NCBI GenBank assembly: GCA_036346395.1
Contig: CM070602.1
Span: 22,949,098-23,013,097, forward strand
Length of the DNA stretch: 64,000 bases
Origin: Hsuehochloa calcarea
Taxonomy: Eukaryota; Streptophyta; Magnoliopsida; Poales; Poaceae
Direction: 5' to 3'
The translations under genes and the position numbers were made by a program. Under the pieces are notes generated by a model, which ran no database searches, was not told the DNA's origin, and saw only the letters and a program-made list of their open reading frames with translations. Below, one piece after another: positions 23,401 through 33,526 of this stretch (position 1 is the first letter of the stretch; every line of letters starts with the position of its first letter).

Positions 23401-25235
23401 TTAGGGTAATTTATCCTTATGGGTTGGTTTGAGGGGAGTTTGATCTTTTCTTATCTTTCCTTGTTCTTTTGATCTTTTATTGTTCTTTTTCGAACTTAGT
23501 GATCTTTTGAATTTTTTAGTTCTTTATGTTTTTAATTGCATCTCATTGTGTCATATTGCATTCATATAGAAACTCCATCAAGTGGTTACAACAAATGGTA
23601 TGAAAAATCCAAAAGATGCATTGTAATATAAGATTTTCAGCTTATCTTTTAAAATTGATGAAGCTTTGCCTATTACCCTTTAGAGTCTTTGTATTTCAAT
23701 TCTTGCTCAATGTCATGTCTAGTTCTTTGACTTGCTAGAATTATCATGCTTTTACATGTGTAGCTAAGTCTTTGCTATATGAGCTAGAATCTTTTAAACA
23801 ACTCAAACTAAGAAATTGCAATTTGTGGATGTTTTAGCGAGTTGCGTAATTAGTGCTCCTCTTGTGACATTGGCCTGCTGTAATTGCTTTGTTAGCTCTT
23901 TGATCTAAAATTGACCATTACTTGAGCTTTTGTGTTCTTGAGATTCTAAAAGCGCTCTTGTGAAAAATGAAAATCAAGATTGTCTTATGCTTAAATTGTG
24001 CCAAACTATTCTTACGAGACTGCTTGTCAAATGACATGAACTTGGAGATAGTTTGATGAACTGCACGATCTCATGGGGACCGCTTGTCGAAATGACATGA
24101 ACCTCAAGATTTGTCGCCCGGTAGAAGCTTAGAAAGAGTTTGTGGATGGCTCCTAGTCCAGGATCTTCTTTACTAAGATATACCTTTAAACAACTTTTGG
24201 TCAAGCTTAGGATGAGTTTGTGGATGGCTCCTAGTCCGGGATCTTGTCACTAAGTTAGATCATTAGTCAACTTCAATATTCAATGCAAATGAGAAAATTG
24301 TTGACAAATGGGCGTTTACAAAATTTTGAGCAAAATGATTCAATACGGGACTTGATTGACTCTTACTGTGGTCTTTGTTAGATTTTTGATCTCACTTTGA
24401 CAGTTTGACATGGCCAATTTCACTTTAGGATCCCTGTTGATGAACTTGCTGAATTTGAAGCGTTGCTTAAATTGATCAAATCTATCGCTTACTTTTGAGC
24501 CTTTGTGCTTAGCTTTGATATATATGTCTTACCATGATCTTGCTAGCTACTTTGTCAGCTTGATATGTTGTTTGTGCAATATTAGAGATACTAGCTTGTT
24601 CTTTTGGGTAATCTCCAAAGCTTCTTGTAATCAAAAATTGAAAAATACAAAAATTGAAGCCACTCCATTGCACTTCATGCATATTCCTCTTTATGCTTCT
24701 TTTGTTTCTGCTTCTTTCTTTATTCTTTATTTGTTATCCCTGGATGAGGGGAAGGCGTGATTCCTTGATGAATCCATTGTCAAAGGGGGAGAAGATGTGT
24801 TAAATGAAAAGATATTTCTTTGGGAGATGATGTGTAATATTTCTTTGCTACTCTTATTAGGAGAAGATGTGTTAATGAGAAGATTGGGGGAGAAGTTTAT
24901 ACAAAGGGGAGAAAATGAAAATTTGAAATTTGATGATCATAGTGAGGGGGAGTTCTTGAGTTGCATTCTTTTATACTCACAATGATCATAGGTCAATTGA
25001 ACAATTGTTTATTCATATGGACCTCATGTGAGAATTTTGACCCGTTTCTGGAAATTAAAGTTTTTATGCTTATTTTTGCTTTGTCTCACATGCCTATACT
25101 ATTCTGATGCCAGTTTGGTCATTTTCATTGCTTTTTCTTGCTTATGGACCAAGTTGTGCTTTTGTGCGAAAACCTGAGTAAACTCGTTTTCAAACCTCTT
25201 ACTTCCATTTTCTGGATAATTGCCAATGTGTTCAT
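23401..25235 (+). mobile_element. Copia C non-coding spacer between pol and 3' LTR
   Basis: About 1.8 kb without a supportable frame. A purine run tgaggggagtttgatc just after pol (about 23429) recalls gagggggagtttgggc at the same place in element A (about 39408), but the real polypurine tract is at 25236. No signal peptide or transmembrane frame that would suggest an env gene is seen. Confidence 0.75.
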
Positions 25236-25247
25236 CAAGGGGGAGAT
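25236..25247 (+). promoter_or_regulatory. Polypurine tract of Copia C
   Basis: caagggggagat directly precedes the right LTR start TGTGGATTTC. The same tract precedes the 3' LTRs of A and B. Confidence 0.85.
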
Positions 25248-27019
25248 TGTGGATTTCATGGGGATATGCTCCAGATCTTAGGATGATGTGACAATTGGCA
25301 ATGGCGTTTACGGTTTGTCGTTTCACGCTTTTCGACAAAGTTCTGAGCTTATCGCTCAGAGGCGGTCCGACCGTCCTTGCACGGCGGTCCGACCGGTCCC
25401 ATATCGGTCGGACCGCCATCCGGGGCGATCGGACCGGCGATGACCTAAAAGTGTTCAAAACAAGCCGGGCCAAAAATAGGTGTTGTAGGCAAGTGAGGGA
25501 TCCCAATGCACTTGGTCTCATAATTTTGGAGTCTCCAAGAAGAAGTTCTATTGGTTTCAAGTTTCGAAGGTTTGGTTTTGAGGGTATGAAATTCGGCTAA
25601 GTCCTTGGTGGCGGTCCGACCGCTCACGAGGAGCGGTCCGACCGCCATGGCGGTCCGACCGCTCACTGGAGCGGTCGACCGCTTACTTGAACGCCGCCAA
25701 CCGTGGCGATGTTGATTTGTTAGGTCAAAGTCATTGGTTTCATGGCATATGATTTGCATGATGCATGTTTTGACTAACATGGGTCAAGTTGTGAAGAACT
25801 TGTTCCCGAATACGTGTTTTCTTGTGCGTGGTTGTGCAGTAGCTTGGTGGTCAACGACGGTCAACGGCGAGGAGAATCGGGACTAGACTTGAAGAGTTGA
25901 GGTCCGAACGATCGACGATGCGGGTGAGGTCAACGACTCAAGCGTGACACAAGATGGACAAGGGTGACCTATTGGCGAATCCATGGCACATGGTGAAGCG
26001 GTTTAGGTCAAAAGTTAAAGACGGCGCTATGCGCGTGCATATGTGACCCGCTTGTTAGTGGGCCTTAACGGAGCCCAATTAAGTCAAACCCTAAGAGTTT
26101 TAAGCCCCACTATAAATAGGAGGAGATGGTGGCTGCACCTCTCTCTCTCGCCTTTTATGTTTCAAAACCCTAATTGTCTTTAGGGAGTTGAGGTGGAGGC
26201 TAGGGCTCTTGATGGTTTGTGGTGAATTTCGTGATCCTTGATTGTCTCTCGATCCATGATGGTGTGGATGTAATCCACTTCAATCACGAAATCAATCTAT
26301 GCAAGGTTTGCTTGAGATAAGTCTCTTTTCGTTCTTGCTTTCAATTTGGTGATTTTAGGGCTTTCTTGATCCGCGAGTTTGTGATTGATTCTTTCACGTG
26401 AATTAGCTTGCTGTGATATGTGTGAATCTATCTAGCATCATCTTGTTCATCAATTTCTCACGAACAAGCTTTAGGATCAAGTTTTCGTTCTTGCCGGTTT
26501 TAGACCTTCGTTAATCAATTGGCAATTGCTCAAGATCGCTCCAAGAATTATCATAATATTCAATTGGAATAGGTCCTCAATAGCATATAGAAGGTGTGTG
26601 CAAAGTTTCATGAAGATTAGAGTTGAGAATCAAAAGTTTCACCTAATTGCAAGTTCGCCATCGGCCGATTTTATCGTTGCGATCGGTTTCGAGTCGGCCG
26701 GTCGACCGCCGTCATCACCGGTCCGACCGATTTTGGAGCGGTCCGACCGCCAAGACAACGCCGGCCGACCGCTCGCAATCGGTCCGACGGTTGAGTATAA
26801 CGGTCGACCACCGCGTCTTTGTGAGTCTTAGTAATCTTAGTTGATTTTGTTATATTGCTTAGGGTTTAATTGGATTCAATACTAGCCTTCCATTTGATGG
26901 TATATTGATCTTCATAGCTTTCTAATAGCTACCGGAGTTAAATTGTATTGAGTTCATAATTTGGGAAAAAGTGAGCGTGCTCCTATTCACCCCCCTCTAG
27001 TCGCCTTTACGGTCCAACA
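25248..27019 (+). repeat. Right LTR of Copia C
   Basis: TGTGGATTTCATGGGG...ACGGTCCAACA, 1772 bp, differing from the left LTR mainly by single-base indels, many of them in the GCGGTCCGACCGC clusters (25361-25441, 25612-25682, 26693-26815). TATA box at 26111-26118. It is followed by target duplication ccatc. Confidence 0.95.
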
Positions 27020-27024
27020 CCATC
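27020..27024. repeat. Target-site duplication CCATC (right copy) of Copia C
   Basis: Identical to 16082-16086 and directly after the terminal CA of the right LTR. Confidence 0.9.
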
Positions 27025-28190
27025 ACAAGATCGTGACTCGAACTTATCTAGGTTCCCAGACTTGAGAATAAAACACTTGCAACAAACACACGAAAATGCG
27101 AGGCATTGGGTTTTCGCCCATATCTCAACTCATAAGAAGTGCGATGCAAGAGTGCCCAAGAAAAACTCTGTTAGAAACATGACAAGCAAGTAGCAATTGC
27201 CTCACCTCAAAACTTCCTAGGTGTAGAGTACTCATCAAGCATCGTCTCGGCCATCTCGACCAAGGTGCGGTTCTTCCTCTCCACAACGCCATTTTGTTGG
27301 GGGCGTATGGAGACGAGCGGTGCTCTACACTGTCTCACCACAAAACTCTCAAAGTAGGAATTCTTGAACTGGTGCCATTATCGGTGTGAATTGCTCGTAA
27401 TGCACAGGGAGCTCAACAGAATGCCTACTAAAAGACCACGAAAAGAGTAAGCGTCTCATCCTTCGAGGCTAAGAAAAACACCCAAGAATACCTCGAGAAG
27501 TCATCGACCACGACAAATACGTACCACTTCCCTCCTCTTGTTGCACTCTAAATTTGGTCCATCAGTGTCCATATGGAGCGATTGACTGGTGCATCTGTCA
27601 TAGTCACTGTAACTGGAGGATGTGAAGCAGCAACCATTTTGCCGTGCCGGCAAGGAGCACAAACAAGATCCTTGACCATTTTGAGTTTTGGCAAACCACG
27701 AATGAGATCGTGGCGCTAACTCGGGTCGATGATCAAATCCTATATGACCAAGTCTCCTATGCGAGAAAGTCAAATCACGGGATTGAAGCAATTAAACATC
27801 GAGAGGATCACGGAAGATCCGGAAAAATCAGCACGAAAGATCCTCCCATATCGAAATCCGCAAACTAGACTACAGAAGAATCAAGAATTTTGCAATTGTT
27901 TTTCTTAAAGCTCACCTCGAAACCGTCATCGGTGGTCGAGAGGCAAAGCGATTTATCGCAGCTTACTTACTAAGGCAACATCTTTTAAAATAAAAGAATC
28001 ATTAATGCTCACAGTACCTTTAGCGATGACGCGCCCAAATGAAGCATCTCCGAAAGTGATCGTCTCATCACCTGGAGCGCGGGCTAGGGAAGAAAACCAA
28101 CGAGACTCACCAGTCATATGACGTGAACAACCGGAGTCCACGATCCAGACCTTTCCCTTCCGGCCGCGACCACAGTCAAAGCAGTAAAGT
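27025..28190 (-). pseudogene. pol: Copia B pol, N-terminal part: protease and integrase remnants
   Basis: Continues element B beyond the C insertion. On the minus strand the protease DSGCSRHMTGESRW is intact at 28141-28100, followed by TITFGDASFGRVIAKGTVSIND. The GAG-pre-integrase block (SRDLTFSHRRLGHIGFDH) is at about 27785-27730 and a Cys pair near 27650. The integrase core runs from about 27600 to 27030 (shifted copies of the DNGTEF and QQNGV blocks). Several frameshifts are present. Gene order and wording match element A at 36340-37450. Confidence 0.85.
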
Positions 28191-31042
28191 CTCGATCTTG
28201 GGGTGAATCAGCGGATGATTTTGGCACCCAATCTTGAGTAACACGGCGTAAACAGATGAAGTAGTCAAGCAAGACCGACCTCTATCTACCCTACGCTCTG
28301 TCACTCAACAAGTCAAAAGATCTCACACATTCTTTGGATCCGACTACTATGGAAGAGCGAGTGAAGTGCGGTAACATCTTGATCTCGCCGCGTAGTAGTT
28401 GTCTCGAAAGGAAAACGAGATCTACCCTCGGGGCGGCGGAAGATTCACGACCAAAGAGAGCATGAGGACGAAAATCGAAAACTCGGAAAAACCAAGTCCT
28501 CGATCTTGCCCAAAATCATCGAGATGGAACAAACTTAGACCTCGTGTTGGTCTTAGGTGCACTCAAGATGCAGGGTGACCACTGAATGTGCCTAAGAGAC
28601 TCAACACGGTCTCTACGCTGCGATCTTGGCGCGCTGAAGCAATGATCAACTAAATGTCCATCTTTACGATTGAAGGTGCAATGATACGCCGCCTTACGAG
28701 GGTCGAAGCTCGCGGTGGAATCACCTTGTCGTCGAGAAATCCTTTGAACAAAACCCGCCGACTTAAAATTGACTTTCTCGATCTCGGGCTTAGTTTTGAT
28801 CACACACAGTGCTATGGTTTTGAGCACGGCGGTGGATGCTTCCTCATATCCTCCTGGATATCATATCCTAGACCACGATTAAATCTGCAAATTTTAGATT
28901 TGTCTAGAATGAGATTGAGCTTCTTCTTGCCTCCTACAAACCTCTCGAGAGTGTTCATAAGATCTGACACTCCGAAAAGAGAGGTGCAAGAAGAGCGAGG
29001 GAAGAAGGACAACAGAAGGTAAGGGGAGCGGAAGAAGAACCAACAACAGAGGAAAGATTGGCTTGTGCATACGGTAGACTTTGGGGAAACAGTCCTCATG
29101 CTATGATTGGTTCACGTTGCTAGGCGTCTCTACCAAACCCTTAGACTTCTTCCAAAGCACACACAATACAAGCGGATGATTGTGTCTCTAGAAGGTCCTT
29201 AGTTAGCTTCACATTTTCATCCAAAGCAATCAAATCACATTTTAGTTTGTTACATTGCTTGCATGGTGAGCTAACAAGATCCTTAGAAGCATCTTGAGCC
29301 AATTTATTCTTGTGATCAATCATTTCTGAAACTGCTTAGATCTGATTCTAATTGATTAACTTAGGGCAGTTTAAACAAGAAACAATAGGCTCTAGAAGCG
29401 CGACTTGGAATTCAAACAATTTTGTGATCGCCCGCTTTAGGTTCATCTTGAGATTATTACAATTTTCACAAGTTTGAGCAGATCAAGCAACATGGTATAA
29501 AGACCTCTAAGCGAATTGTCCTTGACCTCACATGAGGTGCAAGCGGTAGCCTCAATAGTAGTGGATGCAGGAGGTGCTACCCTACTCATCTCTAATTAAA
29601 CAAGAAGGCTAATGTTCTCTACCTTAATCATGTCAAGTTCAGAGGACACACTATCATGCAAGGTCCTTAGTTTTCCATGTCATCAAGCAAAGCACTGACA
29701 AGTGTCACAATCATCACGGGAGGGAGCGGATGTAAATAAAGTAAGCTCCGTGATAGTCTAGCTACTTCCTTCTCAACACGAACACTTAGCCCTAGACTTA
29801 GCATGAAATCTACCTAGCTTAAGAAAAGCATCATTAAGCTGGTCGTAAGTGGGACTAACCTCGTCGAGTCGAGATGCATTTCATTTGTCGCTCGATTCGC
29901 CCCGAGGCCATGAAGCACATCTTGGGAGAAGTTCTTCGTCGTCCTTGGGATCATGATCGTCCTTCCCATCATCGTCCTCCACCCCTCCACCTCATTTGGT
30001 GTCGGTTAAATCGAGGCGGTGAGGCCGCGATGGAGCAGCTTCTTTGCCTTCCCAAAGTTGCGGAACTTCTTCTTGCCTTGATCAGTCTTTGAGGGCTTCG
30101 TGTTGCGGTTCTTGTCGATGTAGTCGTTCTTGCTTGGACGCCATAGTCACCTTTGCCCTTCCCAAGCTTGGGACAGTTTGCTCGGATGTGGTTGGGGCCA
30201 CCACACCGAAACAAATCACAGACCTCCTCTTTTACCATCCCTCCTCCTCTTGTAAGCATGGGAAAACTTAGAGCTAGGAGGGCTAGTTTATTCATCCTCA
30301 AAATTGCTCTAGCGATCATCGGTTATGTCACGCAGAGCAGCGACTAGGGAGAACCCGTGTCGACTCGAAGAAGATCGAAGTGGGATCGGTGACTAATACC
30401 ATCATTGTGACTTCGACCTTGAGAGACAATGTCAATCTCGTGAGTCTTGAGGCGAGTACAGCGCATCAAGAGTCGAGTCGAGAGGTCCGTGCTATCTTTG
30501 ATGGTAGTCACTTTCATCTCCCAAACACGAAGATCAAGTCTGAAAGCATCGTCGGCGTTATCCGAGTCGGGGTATGTAAGACCCGACCGCTCGGAGGTTG
30601 CTCAAAATCTTGTGAAAGCGAAAAGCACTTCGTCAGAGATTCACGACAAGCATCTCAAATTTCACGTATTCACGCTTGAATCGGTCTTGTCGAACCGTCT
30701 TAATCGGGTGGTGCCCTCATGGTATGCATCGAGGTCACCCGGATGTCATAGCGAAATTAAATGAGAAATACGATCAAACTCATACCTTAAACCACGAATG
30801 ATTATGTTCCTTGCCTTAGCATTTGCCTCAACATCGGCCATGTTTCCGGCATTGATGTTCTCATCGGCGAGGACAACAAATCTAACCTTCACCTTTCTCG
30901 GATGGCATACCCACAGCACGGATGTAAGTTTCCATTCGGCTCTTCGGAAGGGTAATCCGGACCATCAAATCTGGAGGCTTGGTGGAATACTTGTCGTTGC
31001 CATGGCTCAACCAAATAGGTTAAGATCTATCAAGAAGAGCTA
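28191..31042 (-). pseudogene. gag: Copia B gag remnants
   Basis: Minus-strand gag with frame breaks: N-terminal capsid region near 31000-30350, first CCHC knuckle GGPNHIRANC near 30213-30173 (a one-base loss disturbs its first Cys pair), a polar Lys-rich stretch, coiled-coil region with CKQC and CIVC pairs (29323-29141), and a second knuckle-like CTFNRKDGHLVDHC near 28680, where the expected second Cys is Asn. Co-linear with A gag at 33533-36340 in the opposite orientation. Confidence 0.8.
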
Positions 31043-31044
31043 GC

Positions 31045-31056
31045 GGCTCGATACCA
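31045..31056 (-). promoter_or_regulatory. Primer binding site of Copia B
   Basis: On the minus strand TGGTATCGAGCC follows the LTR end by two bases, as in A and C. Confidence 0.85.
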
Positions 31057-31058
31057 AT

Positions 31059-31993
31059 TGAAGGACCGAAATGGCAGCAGAGGGGGTGAATGGTGCCTTA
31101 AAAATAATACTCCCCTTCAACGTATTTAAAACTAGCCTACAAAGATCTCGAAGATCTAAAGAAGGTAAATGAAGCAAGATCAAATAACAAAAGCAGTTTT
31201 GTTCTTACGAAATCGAAGTTAAGGCGATGAGCTCGCGGAAGTTCGCTGCTGCGGTAGTTCCTTGATGTGTATCGCTGGAAGTTCCTCTTGCGGTATTTCC
31301 ATTGCATAAAATCGGAAGCTCGATTATCTGACGAAGAAACGAGCGCTCGGGTTTTGCCCAAAATCCAAACTACTTAATCTTGAATGCTCTTCTCGGTCAA
31401 GTTTTACAGGACATCATCCTAAACACCATCTTGACCTTATGGAAGAATCGCAACCAAAGATTCAATAATCGAACGAAGCGGATTTCTTGAAGAAGGGGCA
31501 AGAAAGACCAAAACCAATGATAGCGAGATTCTCAGATTCTTAGAGCATGAAACTTTGAGAAGTAATAGCAATACCAAAGCGATTCTAGATATGAAGTCTC
31601 ATGCTATTTCATACAGCGAAACAAAAGATATGCAAAACCTAGATATTCAACATGAGCAGAGAGAGGAATAAGAGAAGCATAAACATGTAATCAACGACTC
31701 GAGTTTCATTGATAGAAATCAAGCGTTTACAAATGGAAACACGGAGGAATGATTACAGAGATTTGATTCATTCTCTCAAAACCAACAAACTCTCAAAAGG
31801 CAACACACACCTTTTTCTAGAGCTAACCTAATTTTCTCTCAAAGGTCTAACCCTAACTCGAGGTTCTCCCTATTTATAGCCTTTGCTAATGGGCCTCCAA
31901 CCCATTAAGCCCGCTACACCGAACGGAACCGCCTCCACTTTTGCCGCTTTGCGAAAAGACCCTTCGCCCCTGCGCACTTTCTCCGAAGCCTCC
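31059..31993 (-). mobile_element. 5' LTR of Copia B, truncated
   Basis: Matches the 3' half of the B 3' LTR (10735-11685), from the terminal TCCTTCA up to the word gaagcctcc, then homology stops abruptly. TATA box at 31871-31878 (minus strand). The missing part is the 5' half of the LTR, including one of its two CGGAAGTTCCG clusters. The A 5' LTR is cut at the same word. Confidence 0.85.
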
Positions 31994-32525
31994 GTACTCT
32001 CTTCTGGGTCTGAGTACAGCTCTCGCTGGCGCTTAGATCCCCCCCGAGGGCCATGAAGCACATGCCGGAGAAGTTGCGTCGCCCTGGGATCTTGATCGTC
32101 CTTTCCATCATCGTCACTCCACCCCTCCACCTCATTTGGTGTCAAGTTCGCCGAGGGCGGTGAGGACGCTGATGGAATGTGCCTTCTTTACCTTCCCAAA
32201 GTTGCGGAACTTCTTCTTGCCTTGGTCGGGTGCTGAGGGCTTCGTGTTTCGGTTCTTGTCGATGTACTCGTTCTTGCCCGAACCGCCGTAGTCACCTTTA
32301 CCCTTCCCCAGCTTGGGGCAGTTTGCTCGGATGTGGTTGGGGCCACCACACTCGAAGCAAATCATAGGACCTCCTCTTTTTCCATCCCTCCTCCTCTTGT
32401 AAGCATGGGAAAACTTCCGAGCTAGGAGGGCTAACTGTCCATCCTCAAGCTTCTCTAACTGATCATCAGTTATGTCACAGAGAGCAGCAAGGGAGAACCC
32501 GTGTATCGACTCAGAAGAAGATACG
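31994..32525 (-). mobile_element. gag: Isolated Copia gag fragment between two truncated LTRs
   Basis: A 532-bp piece of the same family's gag on the minus strand. It encodes ITDDQLEKLEDGQLALLARKF and an intact CCHC knuckle CFECGGPNHIRANC (32359-32318). An acidic stretch follows. It has no LTR, PBS or pol of its own. It is bounded by gaagcctcc on the left and ggaggcttcc on the right, that is, by the same LTR position in opposite orientations. Its reading frame is better kept than the gag copies in A and B. Confidence 0.8.
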
Positions 32526-33477
32526 GGAGGCTTCCAGAAGGTGCGCAAGGGGCGAAAGGGTCTTTTCGCAAAGCGGCAAAAGTGGAGGCGGTTCCGTTCG
32601 GGTGTAGCGGGCTTAATGGGTTGGAGGCCCATTAGCAAAGGCTATAAATAGGGGAGAACCCTGGAGTTAGGGTTAGACCTTTTGAGAGAAAATTAGGGTT
32701 AGCTCTAGAAAAGGGTGTGTGTTGCCTTTTTGAGAGTTTGTTGGTTTTGAGAGAATGAATCAAATCTCTTGTAATCATTCCTCCGTGTTTCCATTTGTAA
32801 ACGCTTGATTTCTATCAATGAAACTCGAGTCGTTGATTACATGTTTATGCTTTCTTTATTCCCTCTCTGCTCATGTTGAATATCTAGGTTTTGGCATATC
32901 TTTGTTTCGCTGTATGAAATAGCATGAGACTTCATATCTAGAATCGCTTTGGTATTGCTATTACTTCCTCAAAGTTTCATGCTCTAAGAACTGAGAATCT
33001 CGCTTATCATTGGTTTTGGTCTTTCTTGCCCCTTCTTCAAGAAATCCGCTTTCGTTCGATTATTGAATCTTTGGTTGCGATTCTTTCCATAAGGTCAAGA
33101 TGGTGTTTAGATGATGTCCTCAGTAAAACTTGACCCGAGAAGAGCATTCAAGATTAAGTAGTTTGATTTTTGGGCAAAACCCGAGCGCCTGTTTCGGTCG
33201 ATAATCTGAGCTTCCGATTTTATGCAAATGAAGTATCGCAAGAGGAACTTCCGCGATACACATCATGAACTACTGCAGCAAGTTTAACTTCCGCAGCTTC
33301 ATCGCCTCCTAACTTCGATTTTAAGAACAAACAAACCTGCTTTTTGTTATTTGATCTTGCTTCATTTACCTTCTTTAGATCTTCGTGAGATCTTTGTAGG
33401 CTAGTTTTAAATACAAGTGAAGGGAGTATTATTTTTAAGGCACCATTCACCCCCCTCCGCTGCCATTTCGTCCTTCA
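32526..33477 (+). mobile_element. 5' LTR of Copia A, truncated
   Basis: Runs from ggaggcttcc to ...ccattcacccccctcc...gtccttca. It matches 31993-31059 in reverse complement, with many small indels, and has the TATA box at 32643-32650 and CGGAAGTTCC-type motifs (about 33200-33300). The 5' half of the LTR is missing. It does not match the middle of A's own 3' LTR (41150-42562). Confidence 0.85.
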
Positions 33478-33479
33478 AT

Positions 33480-33491
33480 TGGTATCGAGCC
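33480..33491 (+). promoter_or_regulatory. Primer binding site of Copia A
   Basis: TGGTATCGAGCC two bases after the LTR end, like those of B and C. Confidence 0.85.
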
Positions 33492-33526
33492 TGCTAGCTC
33501 TTCTTGATAGATCTTAACCTGGCCGC

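Larger units (their letters stand above)
16087..27019 (+). mobile_element. Copia element C, complete structure (SIRE/Maximus type), inserted in element B
   Basis: A complete element of 10,933 bp: left LTR 16087-17875, PBS 17878-17889, gag, protease, integrase, RT and RNase H remnants on the + strand, a 1.8-kb spacer, polypurine tract 25236-25247 and right LTR 25248-27019. It is flanked by the perfect 5-bp duplication CCATC. The order PR-IN-RT-RH is diagnostic of Copia. The insertion splits the pol gene of element B; joining the two flanks restores B's co-linearity with element A. C is therefore younger than B. Its frames are broken by small indels, which sits oddly with the near-identical LTRs and perfect duplication. 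Confidence 0.95.

Noticed and set aside
23401..25235. env-like gene in the Copia C spacer
   Set aside because: No frame long enough, and no signal peptide or membrane segment that stands out.
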